Source of the DNA: Erysipelothrix tonsillarum DSM 14972 | GTDB taxonomy: Bacteria; Bacillota_I; Bacilli_A; Erysipelotrichales; Erysipelotrichaceae | Direction: 5' to 3' | NCBI RefSeq assembly: GCF_000373785.1 | Contig: NZ_KB892380.1 | Span: 50,201 to 114,200 of the forward strand | DNA: 64,000 bases | Shown here: piece by piece, positions 1 through 7,831 of the stretch | Position numbering within the stretch: position 1 is the first letter of the stretch | Layout: each line of letters starts with the position of its first letter | The notes under the pieces: generated by a model | Databases searched by the model: none | Told to the model about the DNA's origin: nothing | Seen by the model: the letters and a program-made list of their open reading frames with translations, nothing else | Program-made: the position numbers and the translations under genes

Positions 1-78
1 TGCGAATGAGAAGAAATACTGTGCTCGTCCCATTGATATCCAGTAGATTAAACCAACTAATATCGCTTTAATTACCAT
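1..78 (-). CDS. PTS mannose/sorbose-family IIC component, N-terminal fragment
   Basis: Only the first 26 codons lie in the window; the rest is beyond the left edge. The peptide starts MVIKAILVGLIYWISMGR, a short basic start followed by a hydrophobic helix, as in the membrane IIC subunit of mannose-class phosphotransferase systems. A Shine-Dalgarno AGGAG sits just upstream and the gene begins 11 bases after the IIB stop, so the two form an operon under the promoter at about 600. IIC forms the sugar channel together with IID. The IIC assignment rests mainly on its place after IIB. Sugar specificity cannot be read from this fragment. Confidence 0.7.
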   Translation of the reverse strand, partial: MVIKAILVGLIYWISMGRAQYFFSFA

Positions 79-89
79 ATATTTTCTCC

Positions 90-572
90 TTATAATTTAG
101 CTACTGCTTTTTGTAGTGTTTCAGATGGATAATCAGGAGTCGTTTGTAAATAAATATTAATTCCTGATGCCTCCAACTCGAGTAGTGTATCGGCGTCTGT
201 TCGATCAAGTGTAATAGCATTATTGACAGCCTTACGACCTGGTCCCCCTCCCAGTCCACCGATTTGTACCTCTTCCAATTTTAAACCTGCTTTCACAGCT
301 TTATCTAATTCTTGAACGTTTTTGAAAAGCATCATAACACGACGTTTTTCAAAATCGCCACTTTCTTGTGCTGCAATGGCTTCATCCACAGAAAGAATGC
401 GAATGCCAACTCCTTGAGGAGCAGCCATTTTGAATACTTCTTGCATAAACTCATCGTTTCGCAAATCAGTATCGACGGTTACAATTTCATTTACTTGCAT
501 TTGAGGTAGCCAACGTGTGATTACCTGTCCATGAATGAGTCTGAAATCAACCCTTGTTAATACTATGCTCAT
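90..572 (-). CDS. PTS mannose/fructose/sorbose-family IIB component
   Basis: Cytoplasmic phosphocarrier subunit that passes phosphate from IIA to the incoming sugar. It has 160 residues, the usual length for a separate IIB of the mannose class. The N-terminus carries the conserved VDFRLIHGQ segment, whose His14 is the phosphorylated residue of the family. The start has a strong AGGAGG Shine-Dalgarno at 581-586. It is followed by IIC, and its promoter region contains a perfect cre box at 600-613, so carbon catabolite repression is likely. The KDPG aldolase gene just upstream suggests a uronate, amino-sugar-acid or glycosaminoglycan-derived substrate; this is inference. Confidence 0.93.
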   Translation of the reverse strand: MSIVLTRVDFRLIHGQVITRWLPQMQVNEIVTVDTDLRNDEFMQEVFKMAAPQGVGIRILSVDEAIAAQESGDFEKRRVMMLFKNVQELDKAVKAGLKLEEVQIGGLGGGPGRKAVNNAITLDRTDADTLLELEASGINIYLQTTPDYPSETLQKAVAKL

Positions 573-581
573 AACTCTTAC

Positions 582-613
582 CTCCTAAATATATTATAAT
601 GTAACCGATTTCA
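582..613 (-). promoter_or_regulatory. PTS promoter with overlapping cre (CcpA) box
   Basis: On the minus strand a TATAAT -10 lies just upstream of the AGGAGG of the IIB gene. Bases 600-613 read TGTAACCGATTTCA, which fits the catabolite-responsive element consensus TGWAANCGNTNWCA at every position. The box lies directly upstream of the -10, where CcpA binding would block RNA polymerase. No good -35 hexamer is visible. Confidence 0.7.
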
Positions 614-722
614 TATTCGTATGTGTGTTCATAACAAAAATTGAACGTCCTATTTAGTTCAAAGGAACAAAGATTTAAAAAGACATGTTTATTCATACCA
701 TCAACATCTTTTTTAATAAAAC

Positions 723-761
723 AAAAAAACCCGAGTGGGATGTATTAACCGTCGGGTTTTT
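723..761 (-). terminator. Intrinsic terminator after KDPG aldolase gene
   Basis: Arms AAACCCGA (727-734) and TCGGGTTT (752-759) pair with a 17-base loop. On the minus strand the hairpin is followed by a run of seven T. It separates eda from the PTS genes, which have their own promoter. Confidence 0.85.
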
Positions 762-768
762 ATTATTA

Positions 769-1401
769 TTATTTATTACGTTTGAGATCTACTATCTTAC
801 GAATTTGTGCAGCATTTTTAGCAATGTCCTCTGATGAACCTTTTGTGAGTAGTCCACCAAAACCACAAACATCAACACCACAATCCATCCAGGTGCCTAA
901 ATTTTCCAAGTTAATACCACCACTTGCTAAGATTGGCATATCTGGAATCGGTGTTTTAAAAACTTGTGCTAACTTAGGTCCATAAAAGTCAGAGATAGGA
1001 AATGCCTTGATGAATGTTGCCCCAGCACTCATTGCATCAACAGATTCGGAGAGTGTCGTACATCCAGGTGCATAAGGAATTTGGTATCGATTGCACATCT
1101 TTGCAACATCTTCGGAGAAATTCGGTGCAATAATGAATTCAGCACCATTAAGAATTGCATGACGTGCAGTTTCGGAATCTAATACCGTACCCGCACCGAC
1201 ACATAAACGATCACCATATTTTTTCTTTAGTTCATGAATGATCTCCCCAGCATTATTTAGGGTAAAACTCATTTCCATTACTGGAACACCTCCTGCAATA
1301 CATCCATCCGCAATTTCGCTAGCGCGTTCAATTGTTTCAGCACGTACAATTGCAAGTGCTCCCGTATCATATATACGTTTTGTGATATCTAATTTTTTCA
1401 T
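769..1401 (-). CDS. eda: KDPG/KHG aldolase (2-dehydro-3-deoxy-phosphogluconate aldolase)
   Basis: Class I aldolase that splits 2-keto-3-deoxy-6-phosphogluconate into pyruvate and glyceraldehyde 3-phosphate, the last step of Entner-Doudoroff, hexuronate and glucosaminate breakdown. It has 210 residues, the family length. Visible landmarks are VMEMSFT near residue 42 (active-site Glu), GAGTVLDSE near 70, and the Schiff-base lysine in ATFIKAFP near 132. The start has GAGGTG as Shine-Dalgarno. The gene has its own promoter with a perfect cre box, and its own terminator. Its neighbour is a mannose-type PTS, a pairing known from glycosaminoglycan-disaccharide and glucosaminate loci. The aldolase call is firm; the pathway is inferred. 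Confidence 0.95.
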   Translation of the reverse strand: MKKLDITKRIYDTGALAIVRAETIERASEIADGCIAGGVPVMEMSFTLNNAGEIIHELKKKYGDRLCVGAGTVLDSETARHAILNGAEFIIAPNFSEDVAKMCNRYQIPYAPGCTTLSESVDAMSAGATFIKAFPISDFYGPKLAQVFKTPIPDMPILASGGINLENLGTWMDCGVDVCGFGGLLTKGSSEDIAKNAAQIRKIVDLKRNK

Positions 1402-1422
1402 GTGTTTTCACCTCGTACTTTA

Positions 1423-1450
1423 ATCTTACTCCTAATGAAAACGATATCAA
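1423..1450 (-). promoter_or_regulatory. eda promoter with cre box
   Basis: On the minus strand TTGATA (1445-1450) and TAAGAT (1423-1428) are separated by 16 bases. Bases 1436-1449 read TGAAAACGATATCA, a perfect match to cre TGWAANCGNTNWCA, covering part of the -35 and the spacer. Repression by CcpA is therefore expected. Confidence 0.75.
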
Positions 1451-1543
1451 TTGGATTTAGAGCCAATTATTTCTTGGATTTTTGTGTTGTTGTCTATGCG
1501 TGGTTAAAGGAGTCCCTTCTTTCTACATGATTCAACAATCGAT

Positions 1544-1574
1544 AAAAAAAGTACAGAATGTTCGTTCTGTACTT
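1544..1574 (-). terminator. Terminator of the hydroxyacid dehydrogenase operon
   Basis: AAGTACAGAA (1549-1558) pairs perfectly with TTCTGTACTT (1565-1574) around a six-base loop. The minus strand continues with a run of seven T. It lies just past the dehydrogenase stop codon. Confidence 0.92.
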
Positions 1575-1580
1575 CAAGTC

Positions 1581-2576
1581 TTAATTAACGCGGTATGCAC
1601 TATCGCCAGTTCTGATGATCTCTAAAGTAGCATCAAGTGCATATTGAGTCATATTCCGAATGGACGTTTCCGTATAGTATGCACAATGATGGTAGAAAAT
1701 AACATCTTCATGGTTTAAAAGGCGTAAGAACACTTCATCTTCAATCGTAGCATCCGTGAACTTACCGGGTATATAAGGTGCTTCGTATTCATATACATCC
1801 AAAGCCGCCCCCGCAATGATGTTTTGATCCACGGCATCGAGCAAGGCTTCTGTATCCACTAGCGTGCCACGTCCACAGTTAATGAGGTAAGCATCATCGT
1901 TCATACGTTCAAACATCACCGCATCAAAAAGATGGTAGTTATCTGCAAAAGCAGGCATGTGTAACGATACAATATCTGCTTGCGCTACCGCTTCTTCAAC
2001 ACTTGCCACAAAGGTAATGACATCCTCAATTCCTTGTTTAGGGTAAGGGTCATAGCCAATAACTTGAGCACCAAAACCTTTAAACAGTTTTGCGACTTCG
2101 TATCCTATCTTTCCAACACCAATAATCGCTACCGTTGATTCCCCCATTAGCTTCGCACGAATTTCCGGCATCCAACGGAAATCACGAGCTTCAACCTGAC
2201 GATCAAGTTTATGGGACCTACGCATCAGTTGTAGGGCGAGCATCAATGTATATTCCGCAATTGATTCGGGGGAATAGTTACCAACATTGGTTACAATAAT
2301 ATTAGCTTCTTGAGCTGCTTTGAGATCGAAAATTTCATAACCTGCAGTACGTTGCGCAATTTGTTTAATCCCTCTCGCTTCCAAAGCTTTAAAGATTTTT
2401 GGGTCAAACGTACCCACTTGCGCAACCGTTATACCATCATAGCCACTAACACAATCCACATTGTCCATTGTTAACGACTCTGTACAAAAATCCACAATGA
2501 CATCATGTTCTTTTGCCCACGCTTCCGCAAAAGGAATACGTTCATCATTCATATTAAAACATAGTATTTTTGTCAT
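1581..2576 (-). CDS. D-isomer-specific 2-hydroxyacid dehydrogenase (D-lactate dehydrogenase type)
   Basis: NAD-dependent oxidoreductase of 331 residues, typical of D-lactate or D-hydroxyisocaproate dehydrogenases. A Rossmann motif GVGKIGYEVAK lies near residues 152-162, the substrate-binding Arg in INCGRG near 235, and the catalytic His in FYHHCAYYTE near 296. The enzyme interconverts a 2-keto acid such as pyruvate and the D-hydroxy acid. It starts 9 bases after the PfoR-like transporter gene with AGGAGG as Shine-Dalgarno, so the two are co-transcribed and presumably controlled by the divergent IclR regulator. The exact substrate cannot be told from sequence. Confidence 0.9.
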   Translation of the reverse strand: MTKILCFNMNDERIPFAEAWAKEHDVIVDFCTESLTMDNVDCVSGYDGITVAQVGTFDPKIFKALEARGIKQIAQRTAGYEIFDLKAAQEANIIVTNVGNYSPESIAEYTLMLALQLMRRSHKLDRQVEARDFRWMPEIRAKLMGESTVAIIGVGKIGYEVAKLFKGFGAQVIGYDPYPKQGIEDVITFVASVEEAVAQADIVSLHMPAFADNYHLFDAVMFERMNDDAYLINCGRGTLVDTEALLDAVDQNIIAGAALDVYEYEAPYIPGKFTDATIEDEVFLRLLNHEDVIFYHHCAYYTETSIRNMTQYALDATLEIIRTGDSAYRVN

Positions 2577-2585
2577 AATACCCTC

Positions 2586-3650
2586 CTATATTGTTGAGAT
2601 GAAATCTTCATCTTTGATGATTTTAAAGACATCACGCGAAAGTTTATAAGTCCCCCAGCAAATAATGAATGGTAGGACAAAATAAACACTGATAATAATA
2701 ATGAAATTAATAAGAGGACTGTTTTGTAAATAACCATAAGCAACAATAGGACCAACTAGACCTGCAAAACCGAATCCCGCGGATGCTGGTGTTCCTTGAA
2801 TGTTTAAAATTGGTGCAAGCATACCAAGCAAACCCGATACAATTGCTACTGGAATCGCAATTTTAATGTTCTTAAAGAAGTTTGGCATCATCGTCTTCAC
2901 TCCACCTAAGACGATAGAAACCGTAATCCCTTTTTCATTTTTTGCATAGTGGGAACCCATTGCCATAAAGACAACGACTGCAACGAGACCCAAGTTTGCT
3001 GCACCAGACCCAATACCGTCTAAGGAGATTGCGAATGCAATTGCGACCACACTAATCGGTGTAAGAATTAGGAGTGCGAAGATAACCGCGATGATAATAC
3101 TCATTAAGATTGGTTGTAATGTTGTCGCTTCCGCTACAATACTTCCGATTAAGCGTGTGATAGACGAAACGTATGGTAGTGTTAGAAGACCAATTGCTCC
3201 TGCCCCGAATCCTACAATACTTGGATAGGCAATTGTGACAAAAGCTTTAACCTTGTCCTTAATTAAGAATACAAGTGCAACAGCAATTCCTGACACGAGC
3301 ATGGCATTAACGGTGTCACCAATACCAGCAACAATCCAAGCACCATTGACCATCGATACACTGCCACTTCCAATATAAGCAGCAGCTCCGACTGACATGG
3401 ATGGGATTAAATCAAGATCAAACTGACGTGCTACCCCGATACCAATGAGTACCGGCATTAATAGTTGAATAATTTGAACACATTGTTGTAAAACCGCAAA
3501 TCCTTCCCAAACTGGAATTAAATTTAAAAACAACTGACCAAAGATTGCATTGGGGATTACCGCAACAATAATTCCACTTGCTGCTCCACCAATAACCTTC
3601 ATGATAAACTGAAGAATCGAGTTTGATTCTTTACTTCCTTTTTGACTCAT
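2586..3650 (-). CDS. PfoR-like membrane protein, PTS EIIC type 2 domain
   Basis: Very hydrophobic 354-residue protein with about nine or ten membrane segments and glycine-rich loops (VIGGAASGIIVA, GSGAANLG, GTPASAGFGFAG). This is the pattern of the PTS_EIIC_2 / PfoR family (COG3641), named after a regulator near the perfringolysin gene but resembling a PTS channel. No IIA or IIB domain is attached or adjacent, so phosphorylating transport is unproven. The start at 3650 was chosen because AGGAGGAGACGC precedes it; a longer frame to 3734 lacks this. A palindromic operator lies 19 bases upstream. It is the first gene of an operon with the hydroxyacid dehydrogenase. Confidence 0.8.
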   Translation of the reverse strand: MSQKGSKESNSILQFIMKVIGGAASGIIVAVIPNAIFGQLFLNLIPVWEGFAVLQQCVQIIQLLMPVLIGIGVARQFDLDLIPSMSVGAAAYIGSGSVSMVNGAWIVAGIGDTVNAMLVSGIAVALVFLIKDKVKAFVTIAYPSIVGFGAGAIGLLTLPYVSSITRLIGSIVAEATTLQPILMSIIIAVIFALLILTPISVVAIAFAISLDGIGSGAANLGLVAVVVFMAMGSHYAKNEKGITVSIVLGGVKTMMPNFFKNIKIAIPVAIVSGLLGMLAPILNIQGTPASAGFGFAGLVGPIVAYGYLQNSPLINFIIIISVYFVLPFIICWGTYKLSRDVFKIIKDEDFISTI

Positions 3651-3668
3651 GCGTCTCCTCCTGAATTT

Positions 3669-3719
3669 CGGAACGTGTTCCGTTATTTGTATGCTAACAC
3701 TCTCACGTTGGTTTTGCAA
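3669..3719 (-). promoter_or_regulatory. Promoter and palindromic operator of the PfoR-like operon
   Basis: Minus-strand TTGCAA (3714-3719), 17-base spacer and TAGCAT (3691-3696) form a plausible sigma-A promoter. Between the -10 and the ribosome binding site lies CGGAAC-GT-GTTCCG (3669-3682), a perfect six-base inverted repeat. Its position in the early transcribed region and the divergent iclR gene make it the likely IclR-type operator (inference). Confidence 0.6.
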
Positions 3720-3853
3720 TATCTTGCTATACAATTAACAAACTTATTTTGATTTGATATTGTAGACTTTGTTTAATATAGGAATGAAACAACAATTTTG
3801 ATATACTATGTGTTAGATAGATGTATAAATTCACAAAGAAAGGAATTTTTACT

Positions 3854-4612
3854 ATGACTGAAAAAAACGAGAAAAGCCCGATTATCGGTAATATTGTGGA
3901 TGCGTTTGATATCCTGGATTTACTCTCTCAACAGGAAACCTTAGGCATCTCAAGCATTGCTACCGCATTAAACCTCCCCAAAACTAGAGTCTTTCGTATT
4001 GTTAAATCATTAGAGCATGTTCATGCCATCAAGCAAGCTGACGATACACGTTATGCATTGGATATGCACATGTTGAAGTATGCGCGCGGTGCACATATCA
4101 GCGGCAATATTATTGATGTTGCCGAGCCCTTTATTAAAGAGGCAGTGGAAAAAACGGGAGAGTCCATCAACTTAGGAATGGCTCATAACGACGATCTTGT
4201 GATTATTCGACGCGTTCACGGTGAGTACTATCAATTACAAACGCAACTGCGCCCGATTGGTGAACTCTATTGCTCTGGAATGGGAAAAATATTTCTTGCT
4301 TACCGTGATGAAGCATCCCTTCGTCAATATTACGAGAATCTTCCCGCACGCACGGTTCATACCATTAATACCTATGATAAGTTTTTAAAAGAGCAACAAT
4401 CAATCTTGGAAAATAATATCTCTGCAGACCGTGAAGAATTTGAATACGGTTTAAGTTGTTACGCTGTCCCTATCTTTAATAAAGAAGGCATCCCTGAGTA
4501 TGCACTCAGTATCTCTGGACCTTCAACACGTCTTGAATATAAAAATGTTGAGCACTTACTCGATATTCTAAAACAATGTGCCGAAAAAATACAAAATTCA
4601 TTTTATATCTAA
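3854..4612 (+). CDS. IclR-family transcriptional regulator
   Basis: A 252-residue DNA-binding regulator. The N-terminal winged helix-turn-helix covers about residues 8-70 (VDAFDILDLLSQ, GISSIATALNLPKTRVFRIV). The rest is the IclR effector-binding domain, with LGMAHNDDLVIIRRV and the conserved GKIFLAY segment. The start at 3854 is preferred over 3821 because AAAGGA precedes it. It is transcribed away from the PfoR-like/dehydrogenase operon, the usual layout for a local regulator, and the palindrome at 3669-3682 is its probable target. The ligand is probably a small sugar acid or hydroxy acid, by family habit only. Confidence 0.92.
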   Translation: MTEKNEKSPIIGNIVDAFDILDLLSQQETLGISSIATALNLPKTRVFRIVKSLEHVHAIKQADDTRYALDMHMLKYARGAHISGNIIDVAEPFIKEAVEKTGESINLGMAHNDDLVIIRRVHGEYYQLQTQLRPIGELYCSGMGKIFLAYRDEASLRQYYENLPARTVHTINTYDKFLKEQQSILENNISADREEFEYGLSCYAVPIFNKEGIPEYALSISGPSTRLEYKNVEHLLDILKQCAEKIQNSFYI

Positions 4613-4665
4613 AAAATAGCAATCAATGATACCACTTCTTAACACACTTATGTATTTGCATTGTT

Positions 4666-4704
4666 AAAAAAAACACCGCCACAATATTATGGAGGTGTTT
4701 TTTT
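4666..4704. terminator. Bidirectional terminator
   Basis: AAACACC (4671-4677) pairs with GGTGTTT (4694-4700), with an inner CCA/TGG pair. It is flanked by A-runs on the left and T-runs on the right, so it can end both iclR (plus) and the acetyltransferase gene (minus). Confidence 0.85.
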
Positions 4705-4761
4705 ACTTTTTATTATTCATTTACTGATAGAAATCATCTCGTTAAACAAGTTAGCAATTCA

Positions 4762-5418
4762 CTACTTCTGAACGATATACCAGATATCATCCCCTTTAAA
4801 ACCACATTTCCGATATAGTTGTTCAGGATTATTAGGATTATCAACATTCCCCGATACAGTGACGAAACGGGCATATTTTTTTAAGCGAATCAAGAGTTCG
4901 CTGACTACAATAAATCCCAATCCTTGTTTTCGATAGTTTTCACTTACCTGAATCCACTCGATGACACCTTCCTGTGTTTCATTGTCGTACTCAGCGATAC
5001 CACTCGCTATAATTGCTTGCTTATCTTTATCAATGACTGCAAGCCATAAATCTTCACGATAGACACTCGACTTCAAATACTTTAGTATATCTGCATCACT
5101 TATCGTTATGTCATTGTAACAAGTATTAATATGATTTTTAAGTTCTTCAGCAGTAGGCGTGATGATTTCATATCCTTTGGATAGAGATACAGAAGGAATG
5201 ACCTCTAAGTCATGACAGATTCGAAAGTATCGATCATAGACATGGGTCTTTAAATCAATCGTTTCGATATCTCGCCCATGAATAATATCGACACGGTCTG
5301 CGAGTTTATAATAATCTCGTTGTTTTGTTTTCCAACGTGGTAATGATAATGATCCACATGGATTCAATAAATACGCCTGAAGGTCAGAATCTTTTTTTCG
5401 TTCTATACTATTCACCAT
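4762..5418 (-). CDS. GNAT-family N-acetyltransferase
   Basis: A 218-residue protein. The first half matches nothing I recognise. The C-terminal half is a GNAT fold, with GVIEWIQVSENYRKQGLG near residues 155-172 (acetyl-CoA pyrophosphate loop R-x-x-G-x-G/A type) and NPEQLYRKCGFK near the end. It should transfer an acetyl group from acetyl-CoA to an unknown amine. The start at 5418 is chosen because GGAGAG lies nine bases upstream; the frame could begin seven codons earlier. It is monocistronic, ending at the shared terminator at 4666-4704. Confidence 0.8.
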   Translation of the reverse strand: MVNSIERKKDSDLQAYLLNPCGSLSLPRWKTKQRDYYKLADRVDIIHGRDIETIDLKTHVYDRYFRICHDLEVIPSVSLSKGYEIITPTAEELKNHINTCYNDITISDADILKYLKSSVYREDLWLAVIDKDKQAIIASGIAEYDNETQEGVIEWIQVSENYRKQGLGFIVVSELLIRLKKYARFVTVSGNVDNPNNPEQLYRKCGFKGDDIWYIVQK

Positions 5419-5778
5419 ATGAAAGCACTCTCCAATCATCGAGGCATTTAAGCTATAAATTATTTCTATTAAAACTTTTTCTACTTTTTTTATCTTCTTC
5501 TATTATAGTCCTTTCTTTAAATAATTCAGAACTAAAATATAATTTTTTATCGTTTTGATGATGAGAAACTTAAATGTTTGATTACTCATCACTCAAAAAA
5601 GTGATATTAATAACTCCTAAAATCAATTATAAAAGGACATCGTCTTCTAAAATTCAAAGATAATGTCCTTCTATTTAATCATTCAATTTGTAGTCAAGTA
5701 GCTCATACTATTATGGATGTTTTATTGACTATTGTCATATAACATCTCATTAAATAAGCAACTTTTAAATTACTAGCT
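5419..5778. other. Intergenic stretch, 360 bases
   Basis: It holds a possible minus-strand -10 for the acetyltransferase (TATAAT, complement at 5502-5507, weak -35) and the terminator at 5633-5670. A short inverted repeat ATCACT/AGTGAT lies at 5588-5605. I see no gene in either strand; composition is strongly AT-rich. Confidence 0.5.
5633..5670 (-). terminator. Probable terminator of the lipoprotein operon
   Basis: AAGGACAT (5633-5640) pairs with ATGTCCTT (5663-5670), with partial inner TCTT/AAGA pairing. The minus strand continues TTTTATAATT. It lies about 110 bases past the lipoprotein stop. Confidence 0.6.
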
Positions 5779-6897
5779 TCAATTGCTACTCGATACAAAA
5801 AGCGCACTCACATCTGGACACTTAATTTCCTCAATTAGATGTCCCGTTTTCAGGTCATAAACATACATACTGTAGTATGGGTTTGATTCATAATTTCCTA
5901 AAATAACGAGTCTTTCGCTATCAGATTCATACCAGTGTTGCGACCAATAATGGTACTGCGCTGCGTTACTTATTTCATCTAACTTCACATCTTTGTTTTC
6001 CAAAGTATTCAAATTAATTGCTCGTAATTCATGACGTTCACTTTTAATATAGAGTGTATTATTAATAATATGGTTCTGAATATCACTAATAAAGGATGGA
6101 CCAAATCGTTCGTATTCGGATACAGATTCAATTTCCATGTTTTTGTCAAGAACAATGAGGCGATCTTCAAGATTTTCGGTGTTACCTGGGGTGGGTACAT
6201 TATCGGCCATATATAAATAGAGATATAACTTCCCTGCATTAGTTATTAATGTCGATGAATAGTGACTCGAATCAATAGAATGCTCCATTTTATCAATCTG
6301 TTGATTCTCTGTATTATATCGATAGATATTTCGAACAATACCTCGTTCCGGTTCTTTTCGATTATGGTTATTCTCTGTTAACACATAAATATATTGATCC
6401 ACAACTACGAGTGACGTTGCTTGGTCATCAATAATATCAAACTGTTTTTCATTGTTCTTATAGATTGTCGTGAGATAATTCATGGGTTCAGGTCTAAATC
6501 CTTGGTTATCAATAGAATACAAATCACCTTCATGAAGATAAATTTTTGAGTCGATTGCGTTTAATTGCGGATCAAAATTGTACGCTTCTTCAGTTTGATC
6601 TGTTAAACTTCCCTTTATTATTTTTTCTGATGAAACCAAGTAATAATAATTTTTATCCACCTTAACTTTATAATAATTTTCATGGTAATTTTTAGAGCCT
6701 AAAAGATTACCATTTTTATCCAGAAACTTAATCTCCGTATTATTAAGTATTTTTAGAGCATCCGGTGCTTTGAGTTTGCGTCGATTATCAGTTCCTAAAA
6801 CAATAGTTTTAGAATCTTTAAGCACATTTTCCGATTGATTTGAAGAACATCCTGAAATCAAAAGCATAATTAGAATACCACATAGATTTTTTTTCAT
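5779..6897 (-). CDS. Secreted lipoprotein of unknown function, possible beta-propeller
   Basis: A 372-residue protein with a type II signal peptide: MKKNLCGILIMLLISGC, lipobox LISGC with the acylated cysteine at residue 17. The mature part is rich in beta-forming stretches with repeated Tyr/Leu-Tyr-x-Tyr or YIYVLTE, LYLYLYMAD, LYIKSE and SMYVYDLKTG blocks. This suggests a repeat beta-propeller that reports labelled values, but no named family is recognised. It starts five bases after the stop of the permuted papain-like hydrolase gene and so is translated from the same message; the two may act together at the cell surface. Function not assigned. Confidence 0.75.
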   Translation of the reverse strand: MKKNLCGILIMLLISGCSSNQSENVLKDSKTIVLGTDNRRKLKAPDALKILNNTEIKFLDKNGNLLGSKNYHENYYKVKVDKNYYYLVSSEKIIKGSLTDQTEEAYNFDPQLNAIDSKIYLHEGDLYSIDNQGFRPEPMNYLTTIYKNNEKQFDIIDDQATSLVVVDQYIYVLTENNHNRKEPERGIVRNIYRYNTENQQIDKMEHSIDSSHYSSTLITNAGKLYLYLYMADNVPTPGNTENLEDRLIVLDKNMEIESVSEYERFGPSFISDIQNHIINNTLYIKSERHELRAINLNTLENKDVKLDEISNAAQYHYWSQHWYESDSERLVILGNYESNPYYSMYVYDLKTGHLIEEIKCPDVSALFVSSSN

Positions 6898-6902
6898 ACT
6901 AA

Positions 6903-7637
6903 CTAATACCTTGTTCTCATAAAATAACCGCTATTTAAAATATCTTTTGGTGAAACAAATTTACCTCCACTCGAATCCACATCATAGCCTGGCCATTGAT
7001 ACGCGCACCAAACTAATTGTGAACAATTAACAACGCCATCCCAACATTTCTTATTGTTTAGACTACTATTGTAAGGTAACTCCACCAATCGCTCGGCACC
7101 CTTTAGTGCGCCTCTTTTCGCATCAAAAGATCCAGTAAACGCTAAGTATGTATCATGTAAATTGACGATAAGCCCACTATTTTCTCGACTGATTTTTCTT
7201 GATAGCTGGCCTCTACCAGGAGCCTCAATAATCGTATCAGAATCTCCAAAAAAACCTACATGTCCGTGGTTCCATCCTGAACTCACCGCTTGAATAAAAT
7301 ATGCATTTCCAAAAGAAGCAGGTGGTAATAAATATCCCGACTTTTCACGAGGCGTAGACCGCTTAATTCTGGACTGAGACTCATTTCCATTCTCCTCACC
7401 GGATTGTTCTATTTCTTTATAAAATACATCCACCATTTCTTCAAGTTCTAAACTGTATTCATTTGCGGCATCAATCATTTGATCCGTCATTTCTTCCTCA
7501 GATACATTCATCATCCTCGAAAATTTTCGAATCTTGTCATGTGTATCTTGATTAGATGCTGCATCTATTGTTTGACTCATCGACAACATCAACGTGCAGA
7601 CAAAAATAAATAGACTCATAATTTTAAATGCTTTCAT
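6903..7637 (-). CDS. Secreted permuted papain-like (YiiX/YycO-type) hydrolase
   Basis: A 244-residue exported protein. Residues 1-27 form a signal peptide (basic MKAFK, then a hydrophobic core ending near AA). A charged helical region follows to about 95. The C-terminal domain has the permuted NlpC/P60 order: His in NHGHVGFFG near residue 127 and then Cys in NCSQLVWCAYQ near 206. This is the reverse of ordinary papain-like order and matches YiiX/YaeF/YycO proteins. Members are thought to be amidases or lipid/peptide hydrolases, but the substrate here is unknown. The start at 7637 has GAGGGGGA upstream; the longer frame lacks one. The lipoprotein gene follows after five bases. Confidence 0.8.
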   Translation of the reverse strand: MKAFKIMSLFIFVCTLMLSMSQTIDAASNQDTHDKIRKFSRMMNVSEEEMTDQMIDAANEYSLELEEMVDVFYKEIEQSGEENGNESQSRIKRSTPREKSGYLLPPASFGNAYFIQAVSSGWNHGHVGFFGDSDTIIEAPGRGQLSRKISRENSGLIVNLHDTYLAFTGSFDAKRGALKGAERLVELPYNSSLNNKKCWDGVVNCSQLVWCAYQWPGYDVDSSGGKFVSPKDILNSGYFMRTRY

Positions 7638-7831
7638 AACATTCCCCCTCTTATAAAAAAATAGTAACAAAAGAATAAATGAGAAGCAAAATAATTCTAA
7701 GCCACTTAAGCACGCGTTGTAATCTTTTTTTAATTATCTAAAAATCAAATAATTTTGATTGGGCTATAATAACTTCAATATATTTTGTCATGACTTAAAC
7801 AATATATTCTTTAAAAAGATTAGCTGCTATT

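Noticed and set aside
5588..5605. ATCACT/AGTGAT hairpin
   Set aside because: Six pairs without a T-run on either strand; too weak to call terminator or operator.
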